Origin: Domibacillus antri
GTDB lineage: Bacteria; Bacillota; Bacilli; Bacillales; Domibacillaceae
Direction: 5' to 3'
DNA length: 64,000 bases
Assembly: GCF_001936625.1 (NCBI RefSeq)
Contig: NZ_MSDU01000007.1
Span: 1-64,000 of the forward strand
In this document: positions 46,672 through 55,737 of the stretch, piece by piece
Position numbering within the stretch: position 1 is the first letter of the stretch
Layout of the letters: each line of letters starts with the position of its first letter
Notes under the pieces: generated by a model
What the model was told of the DNA's origin: nothing
Database searches by the model: none
The model's input: the letters and a program-made list of their open reading frames with translations, nothing else
Program-made: the position numbers and the translations under genes

Positions 46672-47664
46672 ATGAAAGCAATCGTTCATGAAGGAACAGC
46701 GGGTTTAACAGGTGTTGCATTTCGGGATATGGATGAAGTACAGCCATCTGCAGGAGAAGTGCGGGTGAAGTTAAAAACAGCGGGACTGAATCACCGTGAC
46801 TTATTTGTCCTGCACCGACATAAAGAAAACGAGCCGCCGCTCATTATCGGTTCAGACGGAGCGGGAATTGTGGATGCAGTCGGCGAAGGTGTTACGTCTG
46901 TCCAATTAGGCGATGAAGTCATTATTAATCCCGGTCTCGGCTGGCAAAAAAACAGTGATGCGCCGCCGTCAGGATTTGAAATTGTCGGCTTGCCGTTCCA
47001 TGGCACATTTGCGGAGTCGATCGTGGTTCCTGCAGAAAACGCTGTCAAAAAACCGTCATATCTGTCGTGGGAAGAAGCGGGTGTCCTGTCACTGGCAGCA
47101 CTGACCGCTTACCGTGCTCTTTTTACACGGGGAAAAGTAAAAGAAGGCATGCACGTCCTGATTCCGGGCATCGGCAGCGGTGTAGCCACATTTTTGCTTC
47201 AATTTGCCAAAGCCGCTGGGGCTGCTGTTTACGTCACCTCCCGTTCGGAAGAAAAACGCCGCAAGGCACTAGAACTTGGTGCGGACAAAGCCATTGATTC
47301 TGAAGGCGATTGGTCTGAAGCGCTTGACGGTCAAAAGATGGACCTCGTTATCGAATGTGTTGGGGCAGCGACATTTAACAAATCGCTCGACCGGCTGAAA
47401 ACGGGCGGCACGATCGTTACATTTGGAGCATCCGCCGGCGACGAAGTAACAATTAACCTGCGCACATTCTTTTATGGTCAGTTTACTATGTATGGGTCCA
47501 CATTGGGCAGCGGTGAAGAACTGGCTGAAATGATACAGTTCATCGAACAGCACAACATACGCCCTGTGATCGATCATGTGTATAAGTTCGATCAATTTGA
47601 ACAGGCGTTTACACGCATGGATAAAGCGGAACAGCTCGGGAAAATCGCCTTTTCCATTGAATAA
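46672..47664 (+). CDS. Zinc-type alcohol dehydrogenase/quinone oxidoreductase (YogA-like), second paralogue
   Basis: A 330-residue MDR-family oxidoreductase with GLNHRDLFVLHRH, GSDGAGIVDAVGEG, GDEVIINPGLGW and Rossmann motif GIGSGVATFLLQ. It is about half identical by eye to the product of 43917 and shares its layout, so the pair arose by duplication. ATG 46672 follows TTGGAGGG. It ends shortly before the second TPP riboswitch but is not part of that unit. Confidence 0.88.
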   Translation: MKAIVHEGTAGLTGVAFRDMDEVQPSAGEVRVKLKTAGLNHRDLFVLHRHKENEPPLIIGSDGAGIVDAVGEGVTSVQLGDEVIINPGLGWQKNSDAPPSGFEIVGLPFHGTFAESIVVPAENAVKKPSYLSWEEAGVLSLAALTAYRALFTRGKVKEGMHVLIPGIGSGVATFLLQFAKAAGAAVYVTSRSEEKRRKALELGADKAIDSEGDWSEALDGQKMDLVIECVGAATFNKSLDRLKTGGTIVTFGASAGDEVTINLRTFFYGQFTMYGSTLGSGEELAEMIQFIEQHNIRPVIDHVYKFDQFEQAFTRMDKAEQLGKIAFSIE

Positions 47665-47714
47665 AACACTTTCGTGTGATAAAACTACTGATAAGATCAA
47701 ATTAAATAGAATCA

Positions 47715-47808
47715 CCGCTGGGGGTGCTCGTAATGGAGCTGAGAGAGGCGATCTGCCTTAACCCTTATAACTTGAACCGGATAATGCCGGCGTAGGGAAG
47801 AGGTGTTT
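47715..47808 (+). promoter_or_regulatory. TPP riboswitch (THI element) controlling tenA-thiZXY
   Basis: Conserved words in order: CACCGCTGGGGGTGC, GGAGCTGAGAG, AGGCGATCTGCCT (P3), ACCCTTATAACTTGAACCGG, ATAATGCCGGCG and AGGGAAGAGGTG. CACC and GGTG close P1. This is a standard TPP aptamer ahead of known thiamine-salvage genes. Confidence 0.95.
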
Positions 47809-47843
47809 TGAATCGTTGTAACATTCTTTTATAACGTCATCAC

Positions 47844-47876
47844 AGCCGCTTCTTCCTTGTGAAGAGACGGCTTTTC
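47844..47876 (+). terminator. Expression-platform terminator of the TPP riboswitch
   Basis: AGCCGCTTCTTC (47844-47855) pairs, with two imperfect positions, with GAAGAGACGGCT (47861-47872), followed by TTTTCT. It stands between the aptamer and tenA. Confidence 0.75.
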
Positions 47877-47899
47877 TACGTTTCAGAAAGGAAAGGACA

Positions 47900-48574
47900 A
47901 TGAAATTTAGTCAACGTCTTCATGAAAAATTAAAACCTGTATGGCGGCAAAATCACAACCATCCTTTTGTGAAAGGGATGGCGGACGGAAGCCTGGAACC
48001 GGAAAAATTCCGTTTTTACATGGTGCAGGATTATTTATATTTAATTCAATATGCAAAAGTGTTCGCACTCGGGGCAGTGAAAGCGGATGATCTTGAGACA
48101 ATGGGGAAATTCGCCGCGCTGTTAGACGGAACATTGAATGAAGAAATGGCGCTTCACCGGCAGTATGCGGCCCGTTTTGGCATTTCAGAGGAGGAATTGG
48201 AAGCAGCGAAACCATCGCCAATCACCATTGCCTATACACATTACATGCTTCATGCGGCGCAAAATGGCACGCTTGCAGACGTGATCGCGGCTGTCCTGCC
48301 ATGTGCGTGGAGCTACTGGGAAATCGGCAAAGAACTGCACGCCATCCCGGGTGCAGCTGACCATGAGCTTTACGGCGAATGGATCAATATGTACGCGTCG
48401 GAAGAGTTTGGCCAAATGGCGCAATGGTGCATCGATCTTCTCGATCAGCATACGGCTGGGAAATCAAAAGCTGAGCTCGATAAATTAGAAGAAATCTTCT
48501 TAAACACCACCCGTTTTGAATACATGTTCTGGGACATGGCCTATAACGGAGAAATGTGGCCCGGCCATGCGTAA
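47900..48574 (+). CDS. tenA: Aminopyrimidine aminohydrolase TenA
   Basis: A 224-residue enzyme that converts aminomethyl-HMP, from base-degraded thiamine, to HMP. The catalytic Cys135 (LPCAWSYWEIG) and Glu207 (TTRFEYMFWDMA) are at the positions known from B. subtilis TenA. ATG 47900 follows GAAAGGAAAGG. First gene of the riboswitch operon, overlapping thiZ by 8 nt. Confidence 0.95.
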   Translation: MKFSQRLHEKLKPVWRQNHNHPFVKGMADGSLEPEKFRFYMVQDYLYLIQYAKVFALGAVKADDLETMGKFAALLDGTLNEEMALHRQYAARFGISEEELEAAKPSPITIAYTHYMLHAAQNGTLADVIAAVLPCAWSYWEIGKELHAIPGAADHELYGEWINMYASEEFGQMAQWCIDLLDQHTAGKSKAELDKLEEIFLNTTRFEYMFWDMAYNGEMWPGHA

Positions 48575-49328
48575 ACCGGCACTCGAATTCCGGGATGTGT
48601 CGTTTTCATACGGCGGTAAAAAGCCGGTGCTCGACCGTCTTAACATGACCATTTACGACCGCGAATTCATCACGATTGTCGGGGCAAGCGGCTCAGGAAA
48701 AAGTACGATGTTCCGTCTCATCACCGGGCTTGAAATTCAAAGCGGGGGCTCGATCTTGATCAACGGTGAAACCCACGAAAACCGCCACGGTAAAGTCGGG
48801 TACATGCCGCAGCAGGATTTGCTTATGCCATGGCGGACCGTGATGGACAATGCCACCTTGCCGCTGGAACTCGGCGGTGTCAGTAAAAAAGAAGCGAAAA
48901 ATCGTATATTGCCGCTTTTGGACGAATTTGGGCTGAGCGGTGTTGAAAACAAATATCCCGCTGAATTATCCGGCGGCATGAAGCAGCGCGTGTCGTTTTT
49001 ACGATCTGTTTTAACCGGCTCCAATGTGCTGCTTTTGGATGAACCATTCAGCGCACTTGATGCAATTACACGGCTGTCGATGCAGGAATGGCTTCTTGAC
49101 CAATGGGAAAAGCGTGAAAAAACGATTTTATTCATTACGCATGACGTGAACGAGGCACTTTTTTTATCGGACCGCATTTTTGTGTTCCAAGATACACCTG
49201 TACACACTTTACAGGAAGTCGTTGTCCCGCTGGGCCGGCCGCGCTCGCTTCGTAACCTGAATGATCCCGCAGTCCTTCGCTGGAAAGATGAACTGATCGA
49301 ACAGCTTCGAAGCGGGGTGCCGCTATGA
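48567..49328 (+). CDS. thiZ: Formylaminopyrimidine ABC transporter ATPase ThiZ
   Basis: A 253-residue ABC ATPase with Walker A GASGSGKST, signature LSGGMKQ, Walker B VLLLDEPFSALD and switch FITHD. Start ATG 48567 lies 8 nt inside tenA; its stop overlaps the permease start as ATGA. With ThiX and ThiY it imports N-formyl-4-amino-5-aminomethyl-2-methylpyrimidine, a thiamine breakdown product. Confidence 0.92.
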   Translation: MRKPALEFRDVSFSYGGKKPVLDRLNMTIYDREFITIVGASGSGKSTMFRLITGLEIQSGGSILINGETHENRHGKVGYMPQQDLLMPWRTVMDNATLPLELGGVSKKEAKNRILPLLDEFGLSGVENKYPAELSGGMKQRVSFLRSVLTGSNVLLLDEPFSALDAITRLSMQEWLLDQWEKREKTILFITHDVNEALFLSDRIFVFQDTPVHTLQEVVVPLGRPRSLRNLNDPAVLRWKDELIEQLRSGVPL

Positions 49329-50068
49329 AAAACTATCTCCCGGCTGCCGGTCTTGTCGTCGTCCTTCTGCTCATTTGGGAATTTACCGCGCGTTCGATTG
49401 ATTTACTCTTTATTTTGCCGACGCCTTCAGGTGTGGCATGGAAGGTATGGGAACTTCGTGAAGTGCTTGTATTTGAACACTTGCCGTCGACGCTGTCCAT
49501 TATATTAATCGGCCTTTTTATTTCGATCGTACTTGGTGTGGGCCTTGCTGTCTGGATGAACATGAGCAAAACCGCCGAGAGGGCCTTTTACCCGATTATC
49601 ATTTCATCGCAAATGATTCCGACGATTGCGCTCGCGCCGATTTTTATTATGTGGTTCGGTTATTCAATCTGGAGCAAGGTGGTTGTCACGGTGCTGATTA
49701 CGTTTTTTCCGATTACGGTCAGCACGTTCGACGGGCTGAAATCAAGCAGCAAAGAATTAAGAGAACTGCTCCTCACAATGGGCGCAGGGAAAAAAGACAT
49801 TTTCTTTAAACTGCAGGTCCCATCTGCGAAGCCGTATTTTTATTCAGGATTGAAGGTAGCGGTCACGCTCAGTGTCATTGGGGCGGCGATCGGTGAATGG
49901 CTCGGCTCCCAGGCTGGTCTCGGTTATTTCAGCCGGCGCATGATGACGCAGTTTGACGGAGCGGCCGTATTTGCGCCGATTGTCCTTTTGTCCGCAGTAG
50001 GAATTGTGTTATTTGTTATTGTAAAAGTGCTTGAACATAAATCATTAAAATGGAGGAAAACAGAATGA
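49325..50068 (+). CDS. thiX: Formylaminopyrimidine ABC transporter permease ThiX
   Basis: A 247-residue permease with about six helices and an EAA loop (LLTMGAGKKDIFFKLQVPSA). ATGA overlaps at both ends tie it to ThiZ and ThiY. Related to the permease at 7628 but distinct in sequence. Confidence 0.92.
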   Translation: MKNYLPAAGLVVVLLLIWEFTARSIDLLFILPTPSGVAWKVWELREVLVFEHLPSTLSIILIGLFISIVLGVGLAVWMNMSKTAERAFYPIIISSQMIPTIALAPIFIMWFGYSIWSKVVVTVLITFFPITVSTFDGLKSSSKELRELLLTMGAGKKDIFFKLQVPSAKPYFYSGLKVAVTLSVIGAAIGEWLGSQAGLGYFSRRMMTQFDGAAVFAPIVLLSAVGIVLFVIVKVLEHKSLKWRKTE

Positions 50069-51081
50069 AAAAATGGATGAAGCCGGCAGCAGGTATTATG
50101 GCTGCTATGATGTTAGCGGCCTGCGGATCTGGAGCAGAAGAAGAAACGGACACAGCCAGTGAAGGGGAACGAGAGCTGAAAGACGTCAGCATTATGCTCG
50201 ACTGGTATCCGAATGCGGTACACAGCTTTTTATATGTGGCGGAAGAAAAAGGCTATTTTGAAGAAGAAGGCATTGATCTTGATATTCAATTTCCGGCGAA
50301 CCCGACCGATCCGATTAATTTAGCGGCATCCGGACAGGTGACACTCGGCATTACATACCAACCGGACGTCATTGTCGCACGGACAGAGCAGGGCGTCGGT
50401 GTAAAATCGGTCGGCGCGATTGTGCGTGAGCCTTTGAATCGTGTTGTATCTCTGGAGGAAAGCAATATCAAATCACCGAAAGATCTTGAAGGAAAGACAG
50501 TCGGCTACACAGGTATTCCATTAAATGAGTCGATCGTGAAGACGATGGTGGAAGAGGATGGCGGTGATCCATCGAAAGTGGAATTGATCGATATCGGTTT
50601 TGAATTGAATTCCACACTTGTCAGCAAAAAAGCGGACGCAGTGGTTGGCGCGTACATTAACCATGAAGTGCCGATGCTTGAATTTGAAGGCTACAAAACA
50701 TCCAATTTTGATTTAACGGATTACGGTGTGCCGTCGTTTTATGAGCTGGTCGCTGTCACAAGCGACAAGACGCTGGAGGAAGAACCGGAATTGATCGAAG
50801 CGTTCTGGCGTGCGGCGGAAAAAGGGTTTAACGACATGGAAGCAAACCCGGATGAAGCATTGGATATTTTAATGGCGAATCAAGACGAAGCCAACTTCCC
50901 TCTTGAAGAAAAAGTGGAGAAAGAAAGCATGTCGATTTTACTGCCGCTGATGGCATCTGATCAAGGGTTCGGCTACCAGGAAGAGCAGCCATGGGTGGAG
51001 ACAGCGGAATGGATGAAAGAAACCGGATTAATTGAAAAAGATCCGAATGTGGAAGAATTATTCGTGAATATGCCTGAATAA
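50065..51081 (+). CDS. thiY: Formylaminopyrimidine-binding lipoprotein ThiY
   Basis: A 338-residue binding lipoprotein with lipobox MLAAC and the NMT1/THI5 hallmark MLDWYPNAVH, then a KGYFEEEGIDLD region and LAASGQVTLGITYQ. It delivers the pyrimidine to ThiX. ATG 50065 follows GGAGG and overlaps thiX as ATGA. Last gene of the TPP-controlled unit. Confidence 0.93.
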   Translation: MKKWMKPAAGIMAAMMLAACGSGAEEETDTASEGERELKDVSIMLDWYPNAVHSFLYVAEEKGYFEEEGIDLDIQFPANPTDPINLAASGQVTLGITYQPDVIVARTEQGVGVKSVGAIVREPLNRVVSLEESNIKSPKDLEGKTVGYTGIPLNESIVKTMVEEDGGDPSKVELIDIGFELNSTLVSKKADAVVGAYINHEVPMLEFEGYKTSNFDLTDYGVPSFYELVAVTSDKTLEEEPELIEAFWRAAEKGFNDMEANPDEALDILMANQDEANFPLEEKVEKESMSILLPLMASDQGFGYQEEQPWVETAEWMKETGLIEKDPNVEELFVNMPE

Positions 51082-51153
51082 ACTCTTTTTTCCGAATGAT
51101 TTGTTTTGTATAATTAAAATTGTCCGAAATTTTCTGGTGAGAGGGATGGCAAA

Positions 51154-51843
51154 ATGGAACAGATTTATACAGGTAAAACGAAAGATGTATTTAAATTGGA
51201 GGATGGCAATTTCCTTCTTAAATTTAAAGATGATGTAACGGGGGAAAACGGCGTATTTGATCCGGGTGCGAACACAGTCGGCCTTACCATTGAAGGAGCC
51301 GGTCAGGCCGGTCTTCGTTTAACAAAATTCTTTTTTGAAAAGCTTCAAGAACAAGGCATTGACACGCATTATGTGGATGCAAATATTGACGAAGCAACGA
51401 TGACAGTGAAACCTGCCAACGTGTTCGGTAAAGGGCTTGAAGTGATTTGCCGTTACCGTGCTGTCGGCAGCTTCCTGCGCCGTTACGGTGCTTACGCGGA
51501 AGAAGGTCAGCCGCTCGATGCATTCGTTGAAGTCACGATTAAAGATGACGATCGCGAAGATCCGCCAATTACAAGTGATGCGCTCGATATGCTCGGTATT
51601 TTGACGAAAGAGGAGTATGCTGTATTAAAAGAGCAGACGCAAAAAATCGGTGCGGTTGTGAAAGAAGAACTGGCGAAAAAAGGGCTGGATTTATACGATA
51701 TTAAATTTGAATTTGGCCGTGAACAGGCGACAGGCAATATCATTTTGATCGATGAAATTTCCGGTGGCAACATGCGCGCGTACAAAGATGGCGAGTACAT
51801 TGAACCGCTTAAACTTGAGCAGTTAATGCTTGCAGGGGAATAA
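51154..51843 (+). CDS. purC: SAICAR synthetase PurC
   Basis: A 229-residue enzyme joining CAIR and aspartate with ATP in purine synthesis (EC 6.3.2.6). Family signatures are YTGKTKDVF, LLKFKDDVTGENGVFDPGAN, ICRYRAVGSFLRRYG and LYDIKFEFG with IDEISGG. It stands alone with its own terminator, apart from any pur cluster, and its GVFDPGAN loop is of the type seen in clostridia and lactobacilli rather than classic Bacillus purC. It may be a second copy. ATG 51154 follows GAGAGGG. Confidence 0.93.
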   Translation: MEQIYTGKTKDVFKLEDGNFLLKFKDDVTGENGVFDPGANTVGLTIEGAGQAGLRLTKFFFEKLQEQGIDTHYVDANIDEATMTVKPANVFGKGLEVICRYRAVGSFLRRYGAYAEEGQPLDAFVEVTIKDDDREDPPITSDALDMLGILTKEEYAVLKEQTQKIGAVVKEELAKKGLDLYDIKFEFGREQATGNIILIDEISGGNMRAYKDGEYIEPLKLEQLMLAGE

Positions 51844-51850
51844 GTAACAA

Positions 51851-51887
51851 ACTGCCCGAAAAAACGGACTTTTCGGGTAGTTTTTTC
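51851..51887 (+). terminator. Terminator of purC
   Basis: ACTGCCCGAAAA and TTTTCGGGTAGT followed by TTTTT. Confidence 0.85.
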
Positions 51888-51942
51888 ATTTTTCATGTAA
51901 AATAGAAGAAAGTGAGATAAAAATGAAGGAGGAAAATATATA

Positions 51943-52836
51943 TTGTTAACAAATGATTTGGATTTTCGTCTTGAACCAAGACTGCTTGAGTTATACGAAG
52001 AACATAAACAGCGTTCGGCAAAAATTGACTGGGGTTACCATGAATTCTTACCGTGGGATAAAGCACAGGATTTCCGCCGCGTACCATGGGACCCAAGCCA
52101 GGTAACGCTGCCATCCAGTGTAGTTACAGCCATTGAAACCGCTCTCTTGACGGAAGTGAACCTGCCTTGGTTTACATCGCACCTGGCCCAGACATTTAAA
52201 GGGTCACTGACGGTGATTCAAGACTTCGTTCATACGTGGACAGCGGAAGAGGACCAGCACTCGAATTTGCTCGAAACGTATTTACTTATTACGCGCAGTG
52301 TAAACCCGAGCCGTCTTCACGAACTTCACAAGATGACGGTTGAAAACGGCTGGAGCCCGGATTTCCATACACCGTTTGAAACGATGGTGTATACATCCAT
52401 GCAGGAACTTGCCACGATGGTTTTCTATAACAATGTCGCAAAAGAAGCGAACAAGCATGATCCTGACCTGGGTAAAATTTTGCGCCGGCTGGCCAAAGAT
52501 GAAACGCTTCATTACGCGTTTTACCGTGATGTTATTAAGTTCCATCTGCAGCTTGAGCCGAACTACTGTTATCACTTAGGACACGTCATCAAAAACTTCC
52601 AGATGCCGGGCGCGGTTATGCCGGATTTTGAAGACCGGATGGCGATTATCGCCAAAGAAGCAAACTACGGCCCGCTTGAATATTTTGATCAAGTACTGGA
52701 TGTTATCATCAAGTACTGGGATATTGAAAATTTACGGCCAATTGCACCGGAAGCCGAAAAAGCGCGTCTTGATATATTAAATTATCACGCCCGCATGAAG
52801 CGTATCAAAGAACGTTTTATGCGTTCACAAAAATAA
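51943..52836 (+). CDS. Acyl-ACP desaturase (soluble di-iron)
   Basis: A 297-residue soluble desaturase of the stearoyl-ACP type. Di-iron ligands are seen in TAEEDQHSNLL and LAKDETLHYAFYRD (two ExxH motifs) on a helical bundle. It would introduce a double bond in an acyl chain and so tune membrane fluidity. Start TTG 51943 follows AGGAGG. Monocistronic. Confidence 0.9.
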   Translation: MLTNDLDFRLEPRLLELYEEHKQRSAKIDWGYHEFLPWDKAQDFRRVPWDPSQVTLPSSVVTAIETALLTEVNLPWFTSHLAQTFKGSLTVIQDFVHTWTAEEDQHSNLLETYLLITRSVNPSRLHELHKMTVENGWSPDFHTPFETMVYTSMQELATMVFYNNVAKEANKHDPDLGKILRRLAKDETLHYAFYRDVIKFHLQLEPNYCYHLGHVIKNFQMPGAVMPDFEDRMAIIAKEANYGPLEYFDQVLDVIIKYWDIENLRPIAPEAEKARLDILNYHARMKRIKERFMRSQK

Positions 52837-52844
52837 CCTTTGCC

Positions 52845-52878
52845 AGATCCCGCTGTCTATATGAGGGCGGGATCTTTT
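52845..52878 (+). terminator. Terminator of the desaturase gene
   Basis: AGATCCCGC (52845-52853) and GCGGGATCT (52867-52875), then TTT. Confidence 0.85.
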
Positions 52879-52912
52879 AGTCTGTGAGCATGAGCAATCG
52901 TCATTTATCCCG

Positions 52913-53449
52913 TTAAAATTTGGTTTCCGATTTCGTAATGGCCATCAAAATAACGGCTGTATCGTCACCAATGTTTTCAACATAATGGGGAATCGCCGCG
53001 TTCCAGCTGAAGGAATCGCCCGCTTCCAGAATCGCTTCATCGTCTCCTTGACGGGCGAGGACTTTTCCTTTTAAGACGAGATGAATTTCTTCACCTGCAT
53101 GAAAATGGCCGTCCCCGGTTGAGCCGCCCGGCGGCAGTTCCGACTGTATCATGCGCAAATGGCCTGTAAAATTAATATGTTCAATGGCTCCGTCCATTTT
53201 TCCGCTGACCGTTTTGGTGCGTTCCGATTCCCTAATGACGCGCATACGGTCTTTTTTTTCGAGAAAAAAATACGCCATCGGCACATCAAGCGCATTGGCA
53301 ATCTGCTGCAGCGTGGCAATGGAAGGAGACGTATGGCCGTTTTCAATATTGCTTACAAATCCTTTTGATAAACCGGCTGCGTCACACATCGACGCAATCG
53401 TCATTTTTTTTTGCTGGCGGATTGTCCTTATTTTCTCGCCAATATCCAT
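52913..53449 (-). CDS. XRE-family regulator with C-terminal cupin
   Basis: A 178-residue repressor-like protein. Residues 8-62 form an HTH_3 domain (MTIASMCDAAGLSKGFVSNI), and residues about 105-170 a cupin_2 fold (GHFHAGEEIHLVLKG, AGDSFSWNAAIPHYVEN) that may bind a small ligand or metal. ATG 53449 follows AAGGGGG. It is divergent from the DODA-type gene and an inverted repeat lies just upstream. Confidence 0.9.
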   Translation of the reverse strand: MDIGEKIRTIRQQKKMTIASMCDAAGLSKGFVSNIENGHTSPSIATLQQIANALDVPMAYFFLEKKDRMRVIRESERTKTVSGKMDGAIEHINFTGHLRMIQSELPPGGSTGDGHFHAGEEIHLVLKGKVLARQGDDEAILEAGDSFSWNAAIPHYVENIGDDTAVILMAITKSETKF

Positions 53450-53463
53450 GAAAACACCCCCTT

Positions 53464-53480
53464 GTTTCTTTATAGGAAAC
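53464..53480. promoter_or_regulatory. Candidate operator of the XRE-cupin regulator
   Basis: GTTTC-TTTATAG-GAAAC is an inverted repeat 15 bp before the regulator start codon, a usual place and shape for autoregulation in this family. Confidence 0.5.
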
Positions 53481-53506
53481 TTAGTTTTATTATAGAGATA
53501 TTATGA

Positions 53507-53535
53507 TTGACAAATCAAGAGCCGGACTGTTATCT
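53507..53535 (+). promoter_or_regulatory. Putative promoter of the DODA-type gene
   Basis: TTGACA (53507-53512), 17 nt, then TTATCT (53530-53535). Confidence 0.5.
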
Positions 53536-53582
53536 TTTAAGAAATAAATATTCGTATAAGAAAACAAAGGAGGGTGATAAAG

Positions 53583-54347
53583 ATGATGCCGTCTTTATTT
53601 TTAGCGCACGGATCACCAATGATTGCGCTTCAGGAAAATGCTTACACAAACGTATTAAGTGAAATCGGCAAGGCAGAAAAACCGGAAGCGATTGTGATTT
53701 TTACAGCACATTGGGAAACACCTGTGCTGACGATTTCATCGGTGGAAGGTGAGTACGAAACGATTTATGATTTCGGCGGGTTTCCGGAAGAATTGTATCA
53801 AATGAAGTATCCGGCCAAAGGGTCGCCGGATCTGGCGAAGCGTCTGTCAGAATTATTGAAATCTGCTAACATCGACAGTCAATTTGATCATCGCCGCGGG
53901 CTGGATCACGGATCATGGACGCTGTTAAAACACCTTTATCCCGATGCAGATATTCCGGTAGTGCAAGTGTCTGTTCAGCCGTTCTTACCGCTGGAGCAGC
54001 AATTTAAAATTGGAGAAGCGATCCGTTCACTCGGCGAGGATCATATTCTTGTCATCGGCAGCGGCGTCACAGTTCATAATTTGCGTCAGATTAACTGGGG
54101 CGCCACTGAGGTGGAAGAATGGGCCGTTCAGTTTGACAGCTGGCTTGAAGAAAACATGCTTAAAGGCGATTATGATACATTATTTCGGACGATGGAAGAA
54201 GCACCGCATGCACAGCGGGCGGTCCCGCGTCCGGAACACTTTATCCCTCTTTTTATCGCTATGGGAGCTGGAAACCGCGAAACACCGGACATTTTATTTA
54301 AAGGATACGAACTTGGATCCATCAGTTATTTGAGCGCCGCTTTTTAA
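53583..54347 (+). CDS. DODA/LigB-type extradiol dioxygenase family protein
   Basis: A 254-residue member of the class III extradiol dioxygenase family (4,5-DOPA dioxygenase, YgiD). Metal-binding residues are in FLAHGSPM, TAHWETP and HRRGLDHGSW. YgiD-type enzymes cut aromatic rings, but the physiological substrate of bacterial members is poorly known. ATG 53583 lies 8 nt after AAAGGAGGG. Probably controlled by the divergent XRE-cupin protein. Confidence 0.88.
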   Translation: MMPSLFLAHGSPMIALQENAYTNVLSEIGKAEKPEAIVIFTAHWETPVLTISSVEGEYETIYDFGGFPEELYQMKYPAKGSPDLAKRLSELLKSANIDSQFDHRRGLDHGSWTLLKHLYPDADIPVVQVSVQPFLPLEQQFKIGEAIRSLGEDHILVIGSGVTVHNLRQINWGATEVEEWAVQFDSWLEENMLKGDYDTLFRTMEEAPHAQRAVPRPEHFIPLFIAMGAGNRETPDILFKGYELGSISYLSAAF

Positions 54348-54400
54348 AGCCGCGCTTTTTTTCTTATGGTAAAATAGTGAGGACAGGGAGGGGACTTTCG

Positions 54401-55732
54401 ATGATTGAAAACTGGATGGAAGAAGTGCAGAAAACACGCCGGGCACTCCGATCGAACTTGCTTGAAACGGTGCTCCATGAGTTTGACGCACGCATTACTG
54501 GATTAAATCATGAAAAGCGAAAGCAAAAATACCGGCAAATGGCGGAAAACCCATTCCGTTTTTTCCGCGGCAGTGCGTACTTATTTTATTATGATGTGGC
54601 GAAAATTCCATTTTCTTTTCATACACCGGATGAAAAGCCGACATGGATTCAAGGAGATATGCATGTTGAAAATTTCGGTGCCTTTCAAAACAGTGAAGGT
54701 GACCTTGTATATGATGCCAATGATTTTGATGAAGGCTACATGGGGTCCTATGTGTACGATTTGCTGCGTATGACGGTGAGTATTGCGCTCTATTGTGAAC
54801 AGTACGGCTTTGAAAATGCGGAAGAACGAATGCACGTATTTCTTGACTCTTATTACAAGCAGCTGAAAAAGTTTGCGAAAGGAAAAGAAGATCCCGTCAC
54901 GCTTTTTTATACGGCCGATAATACGAAAGGACCGATCCGGAAAGTGCTCAAAAAACTTGAAAAACGTGATTCCGCCCGGCTTCTGGAAAAATGGACGGTT
55001 CAAGAAGATGGAACCCGTGTATTTGAGCTGTCCGATGATCTTGTACAGGTCACGCAGAAAGAGCGTGAAAAAATCGAATCAGTCTGGCAGGAATATCTTA
55101 ACAGCCTTGACGATGCGGATCGGAAAAAGAGCGAATTTTATGAGATGAAGCACATTGTCCGTAAGCATGGTTCCGGCACGGCATCCATCGGGCTGGATCG
55201 TTATTATATATTGATAGAAGGAAAGAAGGACTGCGAAGAGCAGCTCGACGATATTATTTTGGAAATGAAAGAAGTGCGTGCGCCTGTCCCGGCCTATTTT
55301 GTGCCGTACAATGATGAGTTCTGGACTAAATACAGCCATCAAGGAGAACGGGTGGTCACGACGCAAAAAGCGATGCATCACCATGATGACCCTTTCCTCG
55401 GTTACGTGACAATCGATAACCGGCATTTCTATGTACGTGAACGTTCACCTTATAAAAAACGGTTGAAGCCGGAAGATATAGAAAATGCAAAAGAGTTCGA
55501 TAAGGTGCTTGATGTATTTGGCGGTATTGCCGCGAAAATTCATGCGCGGGCCGATGCGGATATTGAGCATTCATTGCTTTCATACCATAGCGAAGAAGAA
55601 ATTTTAAATGCAATCGGCGACGACTATGATGCATTTGCCGCACAGCTTGTCTTCTTATCAAATGCCTATAAAGAGCGCGTCAAACAGGATTATGTTCTGT
55701 TTTGCGGCTGGCTGAATTATAAATTTTCATGA
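54401..55732 (+). CDS. DUF2252 protein (kinase-like fold)
   Basis: A 443-residue cytosolic protein of DUF2252, whose fold resembles aminoglycoside kinases. Recognisable family motifs are NPFRFFRGSAYLFYYD, GDMHVENFGAF and YDANDFDEGYMG, with His and Asp residues like a catalytic loop. Function is not established. ATG 54401 follows AGGGAGGGG. Monocistronic, with a terminator. Confidence 0.88.
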   Translation: MIENWMEEVQKTRRALRSNLLETVLHEFDARITGLNHEKRKQKYRQMAENPFRFFRGSAYLFYYDVAKIPFSFHTPDEKPTWIQGDMHVENFGAFQNSEGDLVYDANDFDEGYMGSYVYDLLRMTVSIALYCEQYGFENAEERMHVFLDSYYKQLKKFAKGKEDPVTLFYTADNTKGPIRKVLKKLEKRDSARLLEKWTVQEDGTRVFELSDDLVQVTQKEREKIESVWQEYLNSLDDADRKKSEFYEMKHIVRKHGSGTASIGLDRYYILIEGKKDCEEQLDDIILEMKEVRAPVPAYFVPYNDEFWTKYSHQGERVVTTQKAMHHHDDPFLGYVTIDNRHFYVRERSPYKKRLKPEDIENAKEFDKVLDVFGGIAAKIHARADADIEHSLLSYHSEEEILNAIGDDYDAFAAQLVFLSNAYKERVKQDYVLFCGWLNYKFS

Positions 55733-55737
55733 CATAC

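Noticed and set aside
43917-47664. The two YogA-like genes as a recent tandem duplication
   Set aside because: They are separated by two other genes and are only moderately similar, so the duplication is old and unremarkable.
51080-51140. PurR boxes before purC (two TCCGAA words)
   Set aside because: They are direct and degenerate rather than the usual inverted pair, so support is too weak.
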